This document shows, piece by piece, positions 52,745-62,144 of a stretch of DNA of 64,000 nt. The position numbers and the translations under genes are program-made. Position 1 is the stretch's first letter. Every line of letters starts with the position of its first letter. Under the pieces are notes generated by a model. That model was given only the letters and a program-made list of their open reading frames with translations, searched no databases and had not been told where the DNA came from. Source of the DNA: JBHJGP01 sp050331695 (GTDB lineage: Bacteria > Pseudomonadota > Alphaproteobacteria > Geminicoccales > Geminicoccaceae); assembly GCA_050331695.1 (NCBI GenBank), contig JBHJGP010000003.1, positions 62,001-126,000 of the forward strand. The letters are read 5' to 3'.

Positions 52745-55252
52745 ATGCGTTGGCTTTTGCGGGTTTTGGCAGCGACGCTGACCTTGTCCGTTCTTGGCGG
52801 GGTGGCGTCCATCGCCGGCGTCTATCTGATGGCACGGCATTACGGTCCCAGCTTGCCGGATGTCAGCCAGCTGGAAAGTTACGAGCCGCCGATTTCCACC
52901 CGGGTCCATGCCGGCGACGGCCGGCTGATGGCGGAATATGCGTCCGAGAAGCGAAACTTCGTGCCGATCGAGGCGATACCGGATCGCGTCAAGCACGCGT
53001 TCATCGCTGCCGAAGACCAGCATTTTTACAGCCATCCGGGCATCGATGCGGTCGGCATCATCAGCGCGGCCCACGACAATATCAGGCGCTGGCAGAACAA
53101 TCGGCGCCCTCGGGGCGCATCGACGATCACCCAGCAGGTGGCGAAGAATTTTCTTTTGACCAACGAAGTTTCCTTGGAGCGGAAGTTCAAAGAAGCGCTT
53201 CTCGCATTCCGGATCGAGGAGGCGTTCACCAAGGATCAGATCCTCGAGCTCTATCTCAACGAGATCTTCCTCGGCTTTCGCGCCTATGGCGTCGCCGCCG
53301 CGGCCCTGAACTACTTCAACAAATCCCTGGATGAGCTCACGGTCGCTGAAGCCGCCTATCTGGGCGGCGTGCCCAAGGCGCCGTCCCACTACCACCCCGT
53401 CCGCGCGCGGGACCAGGCGTTGAGCCGCCGTGCCTACGTGATCGATCGGATGCTGGAGGACGGCTACATCACGGAGGCGGAAGCGGAAGAGGCTCACGAT
53501 GAGCCACTCGAGGTGCGTTTCCGCGAGCCCACCGAAATTTTTCGGGCCGACTATTTCGCCGAAGAAGTTCGCCGTATTCTGAATGCCTCCTATGGTGAGG
53601 AGGAGCTTTACGAGGGCGGTCTTTCGGTTCGCACGACCGTCTCCCCACAGCTTCAGGATATCGCCGACCGCGCGCTGCGCGATGGTCTGTCGGCCTATGA
53701 TCGCCGGCACGGTTGGCGGGGGCCGCTTGCGACCCTCGACGCGCCCTCGGAAGATGCGCTTGCTGATTGGCCGATCGAGGACTGGGAACCGGCGTTGCGT
53801 GCGGTCGATCCCGGCGTCACGCTCGATCAGTGGGAAAAGGCTGTCGTCCTCAACGTTGCCGAAGAGGGCGCGGAGATCGGGCTCGTCGGCGGTGGCACCG
53901 CGACACTGAGCTTGGGCGAATTGTCCTGGGCCCGTGCCGTCGACGAAGAGGGTGAGCTCGGGCCCGAGGTGACCGAGGTCGGCGACGTGGTATCGCCCGG
54001 TGATGTGGTTCTGATCGATTGGGTTTTCCCCGAGGAAGCCGAAAACGAGGGAGAGGATGCTGCGCCGGCGCCGGCCAGGCCCGCCTTGCGCCAGTTGCCC
54101 GAGATCGAGGGCGCCGTCGTCGCTCTGAACCCCCACACGGGGCGTATCCTGGCGATGTCGGGTGGGTTCAGCTTCCGCCAGAGCAAGTTCAATCGTGCGA
54201 CCCAGGCGCTTCGGCAACCGGGCTCGTCGTTCAAGCCCTTCGTCTATCTGGCCGCGCTCGAAGCCGGCTTCACACCGTCCAACATCATCCTCGACGCACC
54301 GATTGTGATCGATCGGGACGACAATGAGGGCAAGTGGAAACCGTCCAATTACAGTGATCGTTTCTATGGCCCCAGCCCGATCCGGGTCGGCATCGAAAAG
54401 TCGCGAAACCTGATGACCGTGCGTTTGGCTCAGGACGTCGGAATGCCGCGGATCATGGAGATGGCGGAACGTTTCGACATGGACCGCCGCTTCGAGCGCA
54501 ACCTGGCCTCGGCGCTCGGCGCGAACGAGGTAGATCTGCTGACCCTGGTGAGCGGCTACGCGACGCTCGTGAACGGCGGCAAGCGGGTGACGCCGCGCCT
54601 GATCGAACGGATCCAGGACCGCCATGGCAACAATCTCTACCGAAGCGACGATCGCGTTTGTGAGGGCTGTCAGGTGGAGGAATGGGATGGCCGCCTGCCG
54701 CCGACCTTGCCCGACGATCGTGAGACGATCGTTGACCCGCGCCACGCCTACCAGATCGTCTCCATGCTTGAGGGCGCCGTCCAACGGGGCACAGGCGTGC
54801 GCGCTCGGGTCATCGGCAAACCGCTTGCCGGTAAAACCGGCACCACCAACGAGAGCCGCGATACCTGGTTCGTCGGCTTCACGCCGGATCTCGTCGTCGG
54901 TGTCTATGCCGGTTTCGACGTACCCAAGCCTCTCGGCGACGGTGAGACGGGCTCAAGCGTGGCGCTGCCGATCTTTGTCGAGGTCATGGAGAAAGCGCTG
55001 GAAGATGAGCCGGCGAAACCCTTTCGCGTGCCGCCGGGTTTGAGGCTCTTGTGGGTCGACGGGGATACCGGTTTACTGCCGGGTCCGACGACCAATCGGC
55101 GGGTTCTCGAGGCCTTTGTCGCCGGAACCGAGCCGACGGAACGGACGCCGGTGGCCCAGGTCGATCTTCCTCCCCAGACGTCCGTCGGGGGCGGATCGGG
55201 CGCTAGAGCGCCAGCCGCCGGAGGCGGCGTGTCGTCCGGCGGGCTTTACTAG
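52745..55252 (+). CDS. mrcA: Penicillin-binding protein 1A
   Basis: An 835 aa class A PBP, a bifunctional inner-membrane peptidoglycan synthase. A single N-terminal membrane helix precedes the glycosyltransferase domain (FIAAEDQHFYSHPGID with the catalytic Glu, RGASTITQQVAKNF, NEIFLGFRAYGVAAAA). The transpeptidase domain has the SxxK motif SSFK near residue 493, SRN in EKSRNLMTV, and KTG in AGKTGTTNE near residue 696. An OB-like insertion (about residues 290-430) lies between the two, as in other PBP1A proteins. It is co-directional with the amidase and prfB, a conserved alphaproteobacterial order. Confidence 0.96.
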   Translation: MRWLLRVLAATLTLSVLGGVASIAGVYLMARHYGPSLPDVSQLESYEPPISTRVHAGDGRLMAEYASEKRNFVPIEAIPDRVKHAFIAAEDQHFYSHPGIDAVGIISAAHDNIRRWQNNRRPRGASTITQQVAKNFLLTNEVSLERKFKEALLAFRIEEAFTKDQILELYLNEIFLGFRAYGVAAAALNYFNKSLDELTVAEAAYLGGVPKAPSHYHPVRARDQALSRRAYVIDRMLEDGYITEAEAEEAHDEPLEVRFREPTEIFRADYFAEEVRRILNASYGEEELYEGGLSVRTTVSPQLQDIADRALRDGLSAYDRRHGWRGPLATLDAPSEDALADWPIEDWEPALRAVDPGVTLDQWEKAVVLNVAEEGAEIGLVGGGTATLSLGELSWARAVDEEGELGPEVTEVGDVVSPGDVVLIDWVFPEEAENEGEDAAPAPARPALRQLPEIEGAVVALNPHTGRILAMSGGFSFRQSKFNRATQALRQPGSSFKPFVYLAALEAGFTPSNIILDAPIVIDRDDNEGKWKPSNYSDRFYGPSPIRVGIEKSRNLMTVRLAQDVGMPRIMEMAERFDMDRRFERNLASALGANEVDLLTLVSGYATLVNGGKRVTPRLIERIQDRHGNNLYRSDDRVCEGCQVEEWDGRLPPTLPDDRETIVDPRHAYQIVSMLEGAVQRGTGVRARVIGKPLAGKTGTTNESRDTWFVGFTPDLVVGVYAGFDVPKPLGDGETGSSVALPIFVEVMEKALEDEPAKPFRVPPGLRLLWVDGDTGLLPGPTTNRRVLEAFVAGTEPTERTPVAQVDLPPQTSVGGGSGARAPAAGGGVSSGGLY

Positions 55253-55265
55253 TTGGAGGTTTTCC

Positions 55266-56403
55266 TTGGGTGCTGAATTCGATGCCAAAGCCGAAGCCGT
55301 CAAGCAGGCGCTGGACCTGCTGAGGAGGCGTCTTTGACTGGGAACAAGCCAACCGTCGTATCGACGAACTGGACGCTCTGACCGAGGACCCCAAGCTGTG
55401 GGATGAACCGGAACGGGCTCAGGCGCTCATGCGCGAGCGAACACATCTCAATGATTCTGTCAGTAAAATCAACGAACTAGACCAATCTCTTTCGGATGCG
55501 GTCGAGCTTGCGGGCTTGGCCGAGGCGGAAGAGGACAGCGACGCCTACCGTGAGGCGGAGGCGGAACTGGCCAAGCTGGATGCCCTCGCCAACAAGCTTC
55601 AACTGGAGAGCCTTCTTTCGGGCGAGGCTGACGCCAACGATTGTTTTCTCGAGATCAACGCCGGCGCCGGCGGAACGGAGTCCCAGGATTGGGCTGAGAT
55701 GTTGCTGCGCATGTACAGTCGCTGGGCCGAAGCGCACAATTACAAGCTCGACTTCATCGAGGAGACGGGGGGCGAGGAAGCCGGTCTCAAATCCGTGACC
55801 CTGAAGCTGATCGGCCACAACGCCTATGGCTGGCTCAAGACCGAGAGCGGCGTTCACCGCTTGGTTCGCATCTCGCCCTTCGACAGCCAAGCGCGGCGTC
55901 ACACAAGTTTCGCCAGCGTCTACGTTTCGCCGGTCATCGATGATTCCATCGACGTCGATATCGAGGAGAAGGATCTTCGGATTGACACCTACCGGGCGTC
56001 GGGAGCGGGCGGCCAGCACGTCAATCGGACCGACAGTGCCGTTCGGATCACTCACAATCCGAGCGGTATCGTCGTGCAATGCCAGAACGACCGCTCCCAG
56101 CACCGAAACCGCGCCCAGGCCATGGATATGCTCCGCGCCAAGCTGTACGAGCTGGAGCTGAGCAAGCGCCGGGAAGCGGCGGATGCCGAAGCGGCGGCCA
56201 AGAGCGATATTGGCTGGGGACACCAGATCCGATCCTACGTCCTCCATCCCTACAAAATGGTGAAGGACAACCGAACCGGCGTCGAGAAAGGCAATGCCCA
56301 AGGCGTTCTGGACGGAGATCTCGACGATTTTCTGGAGGCTTCGCTGGCCCACGGCGTCATTGCCCAGTCGGAGGGTCACAACGCCGACACCGAAAACGCG
56401 TAA
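55266..56403 (+). CDS. prfB: Peptide chain release factor 2 (programmed +1 frameshift)
   Basis: RF2, which recognises UGA and UAA stop codons. Frame 0 starts at TTG 55266, with GGAGG at 55255-55259, and runs 23 codons to an in-frame TGA (55335-55337). Skipping one base (join 55266-55334, 55336-56403) restores the frame and gives 378 aa. The SPF motif (RISPFDSQARRHTS) specific to RF2 and the universal GGQ (GAGGQHVNRTDSAV) near residue 247 are present. The frameshift makes synthesis self-limiting: RF2 at the UGA terminates its own mRNA. Confidence 0.95.
55323..55338 (+). promoter_or_regulatory. RF2 programmed frameshift site
   Basis: AGGAGG (55323-55328) acts as an internal Shine-Dalgarno sequence, followed after three bases by CTT TGA C (55332-55338). 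The order and spacing match the classical bacterial RF2 +1 frameshift signal. Confidence 0.95.
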
Positions 56404-56485
56404 CCTGTTAGACGGGACAAGCGGAGCCGACGCCTGAACCGACCGGGTTTGGGGCGGGTCCCGCTTCTGAGAGAGAGCAGGCACC

Positions 56486-57220
56486 ATGTCGGAGCAAAAA
56501 ACCGTCTTCATCACCGGTGCTAGCCGCGGCATCGGCCATGCCTGCGCGCGATATTTCGTCGAGCAGGGCTGGCGGGCGATCACATGTTCGAGGGATCGGG
56601 TGCCGGTGGAGTGTCCGGTGGACGCGACCCACACCCACATCACGGCGGATTTGAGAAAACGCGAGAGCCTGGGCTGGGCGGCCGCCGAACTCAATCGGGT
56701 TCTCGACGGCGACGGCCTCCACGCGCTGGTGAACAATGCCGGCTACTCGCCCAAGGGCGAAGCGGGCGCGCGGCTCGGCCGTCTCGATGGTGAGCTCGAC
56801 ACCTGGGACGACGTATTCGCCATCAATTTCTTCGCCGCGGTTTATTTCAGCCGGACGCTGTCGCCGCTTCTAGCGGAGGCCGGAGGTTCGATCGTCAACA
56901 TCACCTCGATCGCCGGCCATCGGGTCCACCCCTTCGCCGGCTCCGCCTACTCGACCTCGAAAGCCGCGCTCAACGCGCTCACCCGGGAGCTGGCGGCCGA
57001 TCTTGCGCCTAAGGGCATTCGGGTCAATGCGGTCTGTCCGGGCGAGATCAATACCGCCATTCTGTCGCCAGGCACCGAGGCTCTGGTGGAAAAGATACCG
57101 ATGCGGCGTTTGGGCTCGCCCGCCGAGGTGGCGGCCGCGATCCACTATTTGGTGTCGCCCCAATCCTCCTACATCACCGGCGCCGAAATTCCCGTCAACG
57201 GCGGCCAGGACGTCTACTGA
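56486..57220 (+). CDS. Short-chain dehydrogenase/reductase
   Basis: A 244 aa SDR with VFITGASRGIGHACAR, LVNNAGYSP, the catalytic Ser in NITSIAGH, YSTSKAALNALTRELAADLAPKGIRVNAVCPG, and a C-terminal VNGGQDVY. All catalytic residues are in place. It is typical of NAD(P)-dependent 3-oxoacyl or sugar reductases, but the substrate is unknown. The ATG at 56486 follows GAGAGAGC. It is co-directional with prfB and converges on a small membrane-protein gene with a 9 bp gap. Confidence 0.85.
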   Translation: MSEQKTVFITGASRGIGHACARYFVEQGWRAITCSRDRVPVECPVDATHTHITADLRKRESLGWAAAELNRVLDGDGLHALVNNAGYSPKGEAGARLGRLDGELDTWDDVFAINFFAAVYFSRTLSPLLAEAGGSIVNITSIAGHRVHPFAGSAYSTSKAALNALTRELAADLAPKGIRVNAVCPGEINTAILSPGTEALVEKIPMRRLGSPAEVAAAIHYLVSPQSSYITGAEIPVNGGQDVY

Positions 57221-57229
57221 ATGCAGGTT

Positions 57230-57484
57230 TCAGAAGCGTGACGTGTCGCGCCTAGCCTTGATGACGGCGATGGCAAGCCCGGTCGCCAAGCAGGCGACCA
57301 GGATCCCGATGACATAGACAAAATTCTCCGCCGGCGTCTCTGCTGCCTGATAATGACGCCAGGCCCTTTCCGGCAGCAGGGCCCAGTCGTCGGGGACGAT
57401 GTTCGCCCGCAACATGACGAATACGCTCGCCAAGCCGAGGCCGAGACCAACACTGAGAATCCATAAGTAGCGTAACAGCTTCAT
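57230..57484 (-). CDS. Small two-helix membrane protein (unknown function)
   Basis: An 84 aa hypothetical protein with two predicted membrane helices (LWILSVGLGLGLASVFVML and FVYVIGILVACLATGLAIAVI), joined by a polar loop NIVPDDWALLPERAWRHYQAAETPAE. The N-terminus is MKLLRYL and the C-terminus is basic (KARRDTSRF). No family is recognised. It follows the ligase gene on the same strand but with no functional link visible. Confidence 0.6.
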   Translation of the reverse strand: MKLLRYLWILSVGLGLGLASVFVMLRANIVPDDWALLPERAWRHYQAAETPAENFVYVIGILVACLATGLAIAVIKARRDTSRF

Positions 57485-57536
57485 GGCGCCTGGACCTATC
57501 GAGCTGACCTCAATGAGGCAAGGCGGTTCGGCGAGT

Positions 57537-59129
57537 TCAGTCGACGACCAGTGATTTTACATGGTCGAGCGTGTCGGCCTGCTCCGGTGTCTTGTCCGTG
57601 CGCCAGCGGGCAATCCGAGGAAAGCGGACTGCGACGCCGGATTTGTGCCTCGTCGAGCTGTTGATGCCTTCAAAGGCAATCTCGAACACCTGGGCCGCGG
57701 GCACTGCCCGCACCGGCCCGAACCGTTCCAGGGTGTTCTTGCGAATCCACCGGTCGAGACGGTCGATTTCCGCATTATCCAGGCCGGAATAGGCCTTGGC
57801 GAAGGGTACGAGCTGGTCGTCTTGCCAGACCCCGAAGGTGTAATCGGTGAACAGATTGGCGCGCCGGCCACTGCCGGCCTGGGCGTAGAGCAGGACCGCG
57901 TCAACCGCCAAAGGATCGATCTTCCATTTCCACCAATCGCCCCGGCGGCGCCCCACCTGATAAGCTGCCGAACGCCGTTTCAACATCAGCCCCTCGACCC
58001 GACGGGTTCGAGAACCTAGCCGGGCTTCGCCCAATGCGGCCCAACTGTCGGTCTCGACGAACGGCGACAGGCCCAGCGCCGGCGGCACGGCATCAATCAC
58101 GCGGACCAACGCCTCGCGGCGTTCGCCGTGCGCCAGATCCCGTTGATCGACCCCTTTCCATTCCAGGATATCGTAAGCCAGAAAGCGCACCGGCGCGTCT
58201 TTCAGGATCTTGGGTCCCAGCTTCAACCGTCCGATCCGCTTCTGCAGAACCGCGAACGGTAGGACACCATCGTCATTCCAGGCCAGGATCTCGCCGTCGA
58301 GAACGATGCCGTCGGGCAGAGCGGCGGCCGCCGTCTCGATTTCGGGAAACCGCTCGGTGATGAGATCCTCGCCCCGTGACCAGATGAAACACTGACCCTG
58401 CCGGCGGACGATCTGAGCGCGAATGCCATCCCATTTCCACTCGGCGTACCACTCGGCCACGTCGCCCAAGGTTTCTGGCTCAGCGGGATTAAGTTGGGAC
58501 GCGAGAAAAAACGGATAAGGCCTTGCAATATCGACAGCTCCGTCATCCGCGGCCAGAAGGGCCTCGAACGCGCTGGCGCTCGGCTGCCAGCGTCCCATGA
58601 GCCGGTGGCTGATCGTCTTGGTGTCGAGACCGGAGACCTCGGCGAGCGCGCGGGTGACCAGAAGCTTGGAGACGCCGACCCGAAAGCCGCCGGTCAAGAG
58701 CTTGTTGAGCACGAACCGTTGGTGACGATCCATCCGCTGCCACCAGGCCGTTACTTCGTCTTTCTGCCGGTCTTCGGCAGACTCGCGCAACGGAAGGATT
58801 CGGTCTTCCATCCACCGGGCCAGCGAAAGATCCTCACGCTCGCCGCCGGGCACCACGTCGAGGATCAGAGCCACCGTTTCCGCCGTGTCGCCGACCGACG
58901 CGTAGCAGTCGTCGACCAGCCAGTCCGGCAGATGGGCCAAATCGGTCGCCCAGCGCCGGAGATCGCCGGACCGGATCATTCGCTTCAGCCGTTCGCCGGT
59001 AAGGAAGAACACCGCCCAGGCGGCATCTTCGGCGGGCACGTCCGCGAAATAGTCGACCATCGCCTTGACCTTGGCGTTGGTCTTGGTCGTCGCATCCAAC
59101 GCCGCGTAAAGCGTAGCGAACCGCTCCAT
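57537..59129 (-). CDS. ATP-dependent DNA ligase
   Basis: A 530 aa ATP-dependent DNA ligase. An N-terminal helical DNA-binding region (about 1-200) precedes the nucleotidyltransferase domain with motif I EWKWDGIRAQ (AMP-accepting Lys232), LDGEILAW (motif III), VEGLMLKRR (motif IV), and WWKWKID (motif V). An OB-fold C-terminus follows. This type occurs in bacterial repair clusters with a metallo-beta-lactamase exonuclease and a Lhr-like helicase. The ATG shares one base with the stop of the exonuclease gene, so the two are coupled. The helicase and phosphoesterase partners are absent from this window. Confidence 0.92.
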   Translation of the reverse strand: MERFATLYAALDATTKTNAKVKAMVDYFADVPAEDAAWAVFFLTGERLKRMIRSGDLRRWATDLAHLPDWLVDDCYASVGDTAETVALILDVVPGGEREDLSLARWMEDRILPLRESAEDRQKDEVTAWWQRMDRHQRFVLNKLLTGGFRVGVSKLLVTRALAEVSGLDTKTISHRLMGRWQPSASAFEALLAADDGAVDIARPYPFFLASQLNPAEPETLGDVAEWYAEWKWDGIRAQIVRRQGQCFIWSRGEDLITERFPEIETAAAALPDGIVLDGEILAWNDDGVLPFAVLQKRIGRLKLGPKILKDAPVRFLAYDILEWKGVDQRDLAHGERREALVRVIDAVPPALGLSPFVETDSWAALGEARLGSRTRRVEGLMLKRRSAAYQVGRRRGDWWKWKIDPLAVDAVLLYAQAGSGRRANLFTDYTFGVWQDDQLVPFAKAYSGLDNAEIDRLDRWIRKNTLERFGPVRAVPAAQVFEIAFEGINSSTRHKSGVAVRFPRIARWRTDKTPEQADTLDHVKSLVVD

Positions 59130-60130
59130 CAGCTTTCGCTTTCGCCTTCGAACGCGGTCTCCAGCGGCACGGCATCCAGCCCGCGTTCAACGAGGTATCG
59201 CGCCAAAATGTCGGTGTAGCCGTGGGTGGGCAGCACCCGGCTCGCACCGGTTTCCTCGATCGTCCGCAGCAGGTCTGGCCAGTCGACATGGTCGGACAAA
59301 ACGAAACCTCGGTCATAGCCGCGCCGGCGCCTTTGTCCCCGCACACGCATCCAGCCCGAAACGAACGCGGTCGACGGGTTGGTGAACCGCCTCATCCACG
59401 TGGTTCCCATGGCCGATGGCGGGGCGATCACCAGTTCGCCCTTAAACTTCTCGCTTTTCGGCTGGTCGGCGACCAACGCTGTCGGCGCCAAACGTCTGTT
59501 TGACTGACGGTAGATGTCGACCATCGCGGCCATGGCGCCGTGCAGGAACACCGGTCCGTCGACATGCGGCTCGAGTTCCGCCAACAGGCGCTGCGCCTTG
59601 CCGAGCGCATAGCAGAAAAGGATTGACGTGGTGCCCTGAGCCCGATTGTCCCGCCACCAGCTGAGGATCTCGGCGACCACCCTTTCTCCCGGATCCCAGC
59701 GGTAGATCGGCAGCGCGAAAGTCGCCTCGGTGACAAGCGTGTCGCAGGGCACGAGCTCGAAAGCCTCGCAGCTCTCATCGTCCTCGCGCTTATAGTCTCC
59801 GGTGACGACCCAGACCTTGCCGTCAACTTCGACCCGGATTTGCGCGGACCCCAGAACATGGCCCGCCGGGTGAAACGAGACGAGCGCGTCACCAATGTTC
59901 ATGGTGTCGCCGAAACGGACCGGCGTCACGTCGATCTCGCCCAGTCTGTGGCGGAGGATGGGCTCGCTGGCCCGAGTTGCGACATAGGTGTGGTGGCCAA
60001 CACGAGCGTGATCGCTGTGGCCGTGGGTGATCAGGGCCCGTCCAACCGGCGCCCAGGGATCGATGTAAAAGTCGCCGGCGGGACAGTATAGCCCAGCTTT
60101 CTCGAGGCGAAGGACGTCGTTTTGGGACAT
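59129..60130 (-). CDS. Ligase-associated DNA exonuclease (metallo-beta-lactamase fold)
   Basis: A 333 aa predicted MBL-fold nuclease of the SNM1/Artemis-like ligase-associated exonuclease group. It has ALITHGHSDHARVG (the HxHxDH metal motif), HPAGHVLGSAQIRVE, VVTGDYKREDDESCEAFELV, and later FVLSDHVDWPDLL, all typical of the family found next to ATP-dependent ligases. It probably trims DNA ends before ligation. The start is ATG 60130 with AAGGAG 12 bases upstream; a TTG at 60154 is an alternative. It is divergent from ribA. Confidence 0.92.
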   Translation of the reverse strand: MSQNDVLRLEKAGLYCPAGDFYIDPWAPVGRALITHGHSDHARVGHHTYVATRASEPILRHRLGEIDVTPVRFGDTMNIGDALVSFHPAGHVLGSAQIRVEVDGKVWVVTGDYKREDDESCEAFELVPCDTLVTEATFALPIYRWDPGERVVAEILSWWRDNRAQGTTSILFCYALGKAQRLLAELEPHVDGPVFLHGAMAAMVDIYRQSNRRLAPTALVADQPKSEKFKGELVIAPPSAMGTTWMRRFTNPSTAFVSGWMRVRGQRRRRGYDRGFVLSDHVDWPDLLRTIEETGASRVLPTHGYTDILARYLVERGLDAVPLETAFEGESES

Positions 60131-60231
60131 GTTCTGTCTGTTCTCCTTGGCCAAGAGCTGTGAGCAAAGCCGCTTGCGGCAAGGGCTTTCAACGCTGGAC
60201 GGTGTTCGGATTGGGAGCCAAATAAGAACCC

Positions 60232-61362
60232 ATGATCAAGCGAGACTTAATGGGCGACCGGCAGATGCGCGCGGTGAGCCGTGCCGCAGCCGATTTCCGC
60301 CGCGGCTGGCCGGTGCGACTGTTGGCGGCCCAGCGTCGGTGGCTCGTGGCGCCGGTCGAGACCTTGGATCCAGGTCTGATCGAGCCCTTGAGCGACCGTT
60401 TCGACACCGCGCCGAAGCTGTTGATATCGGCCGAGAGCGGCCGTTTCTTGGATGTTGAGGTTGGCCGGGCGCGCTACCTTGGCCTCGCCGGCAAGGGCGT
60501 TTCGGTGCTGGCCGAGAGCTTGCGCGGTATGGTCCAGGGGAGCGCCGCGGATCTGGACGTGATCTTCGATCCCGAGGAGGCTGCCGCGGTCGAACTTGCC
60601 AAACTCGCCGAACTGCTGCCGGCCGCCTGGAGCTTCGAGCTCCGGGGCGGTGATTTCGGGGAGGATCTCGATCTCTCGCAGGTGAGCGGCGCCTGGATAG
60701 AGAGCTATCGGTCCCGGACCGATCGCTCGATTCGGTTGGAAGCGAGCGCGTCGGTACCCCTGGACGATGCAAACGCGTGCCGGATCGCGGCTTTCCGGGC
60801 GCTTGAGAATGGTGACACCCACTACGCGCTGATCATCGGTGAGCCAAGGCCCGGCGATCCGGTTCTCTGCCGTGTTCATTCCGAATGTTTTACCGGCGAC
60901 ATGCTCGGCTCGCTCCGCTGCGATTGCGGCGGACAGCTCAAATGGGCGATCAGGCGAATGGGCGAGGAGGGCGCCGGCATTCTGCTCTATTTGGCCCATG
61001 AAGGCCGGGGCATCGGCTTGTTGAACAAGATCCGCGCCTACGCGTTCCAGGACCAAGGCGACGATACCATCGATGCCAACCGCAAGCTGGGCTACGCCGA
61101 GGACGAGCGGCGCTATGTCGACGCGGCGCGGATGCTCGACCATCTCGGCTTCAACCGGGTTCGGCTACTGACCAACAATCCGGACAAGGTGCGGGCTTTG
61201 GAAGCGCAAGCCATCGAGGTGGTCGAACGGATACCCCATGCCCTGGCGGCGAATGCTTACAACCGCCGCTACCTGTCGACCAAGGCGACCCGCGGCGGGC
61301 ACGACTTTGCCACCATCGTCGAAAGTCTGGAGGACGTGGTCGATGAGCCGCAAGACCACTGA
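60232..61362 (+). CDS. ribA: GTP cyclohydrolase II with extended N-terminus
   Basis: A 376 aa enzyme, first step of riboflavin synthesis. The C-terminal 205 residues or so are the catalytic domain: VHSECFTGDMLGSLRCDCGGQL (zinc cysteines), YLAHEGRGIGLLNKIRAY, and LLTNNPDKV. The first 165 residues are a separate region (RAVSRAAADFRRGWPVRLL, LLISAESGRFL) that is not an active RibB and has no clear motif. Such extended RibA proteins occur in other alphaproteobacteria, but the function of the N-terminal part is not known. The AlaX-like gene overlaps its end by 20 bases. Confidence 0.9.
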   Translation: MIKRDLMGDRQMRAVSRAAADFRRGWPVRLLAAQRRWLVAPVETLDPGLIEPLSDRFDTAPKLLISAESGRFLDVEVGRARYLGLAGKGVSVLAESLRGMVQGSAADLDVIFDPEEAAAVELAKLAELLPAAWSFELRGGDFGEDLDLSQVSGAWIESYRSRTDRSIRLEASASVPLDDANACRIAAFRALENGDTHYALIIGEPRPGDPVLCRVHSECFTGDMLGSLRCDCGGQLKWAIRRMGEEGAGILLYLAHEGRGIGLLNKIRAYAFQDQGDDTIDANRKLGYAEDERRYVDAARMLDHLGFNRVRLLTNNPDKVRALEAQAIEVVERIPHALAANAYNRRYLSTKATRGGHDFATIVESLEDVVDEPQDH

Positions 61363-62053
61363 GCTTTTCCGCGAGGACGCCTATCTGGGCAAAACCGAGG
61401 CATCGATCATCGGTGTCACGGAAGAGGGCATCATTCTCGATCGAACCGTGTTCTTCGCCGCCGGTGGCGGTCAGCCGGGCGATACCGGCATTTTGAAAGC
61501 GCGCTCCGGCGACGAGGTTGCGGTCGTCGACACCCAAAAGGGCGTGGGCGGGATCACCCACCGCGTCGAAGAGGGTGGCGGCCTATCTGAAGGGGCGGCC
61601 GTTGAGGCCGTGCTTGATTGGCCTCGGCGCCACCGTCTCATGCGCATGCATTCGTGTCTTCATCTCCTTTGTCAGGCGGTCGATGGCAACGTTACTGGCG
61701 GGCAGATCGCCGACGGCAAGGGGCGGCTCGATTTCGACGTCGATCCGGCGAGCATCGACAAGGATGCGATCGGCGAGGCGATCAACCGATGGATCACCGA
61801 GGACCATCCGATCCGCCATTTCTGGATCGAAGAGGACGAACTCGAGAGCCGGCCCGAACTGGTGCGCACGATCGCTGTCCGCCCGCCCGCCGACGGCGGC
61901 AAGATCCGCCTCGTCCAGATCGGTGACATCGACCTTCAGGCCTGTGGCGGCACCCATGTAAGGAGTACCGCCGAGATCGGGCCGGTGCGGCTCGCCAAGG
62001 TCGAGAACAAGGGTAAACGAAACCGAAGGTTTACGGTCCTTCTGGACGAGTGA
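61343..62053 (+). CDS. Alanyl-tRNA editing protein (AlaX-like)
   Basis: A 236 aa free-standing editing protein related to the C-terminal editing domain of AlaRS; it hydrolyses Ser- or Gly-mischarged tRNA(Ala). The zinc site is HSCLH in LMRMHSCLHLL and Cys/His in QACGGTHVRSTAEIG. The N-terminus has FFAAGGGQPGDTG, the usual start of the domain. The ATG at 61343 lies inside the ribA 3' end; the frame is open further up, but that part is ribA shadow. Confidence 0.92.
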   Translation: MSRKTTELFREDAYLGKTEASIIGVTEEGIILDRTVFFAAGGGQPGDTGILKARSGDEVAVVDTQKGVGGITHRVEEGGGLSEGAAVEAVLDWPRRHRLMRMHSCLHLLCQAVDGNVTGGQIADGKGRLDFDVDPASIDKDAIGEAINRWITEDHPIRHFWIEEDELESRPELVRTIAVRPPADGGKIRLVQIGDIDLQACGGTHVRSTAEIGPVRLAKVENKGKRNRRFTVLLDE

Positions 62054-62144
62054 GCCCGGCCGCTTACGAAGTCTTAACCTTACCGCGCTAAAAACCCGTA
62101 TTCCACGATGTCGATTGGCGGCATCGGTGGCGAAGGCGAGGTCG

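Noticed and set aside
52718..54784. 688-codon open frame on the minus strand opposite the PBP1A gene
   Set aside because: PBP1A motifs are complete on the other strand; this is a mirror frame with no recognisable domain.
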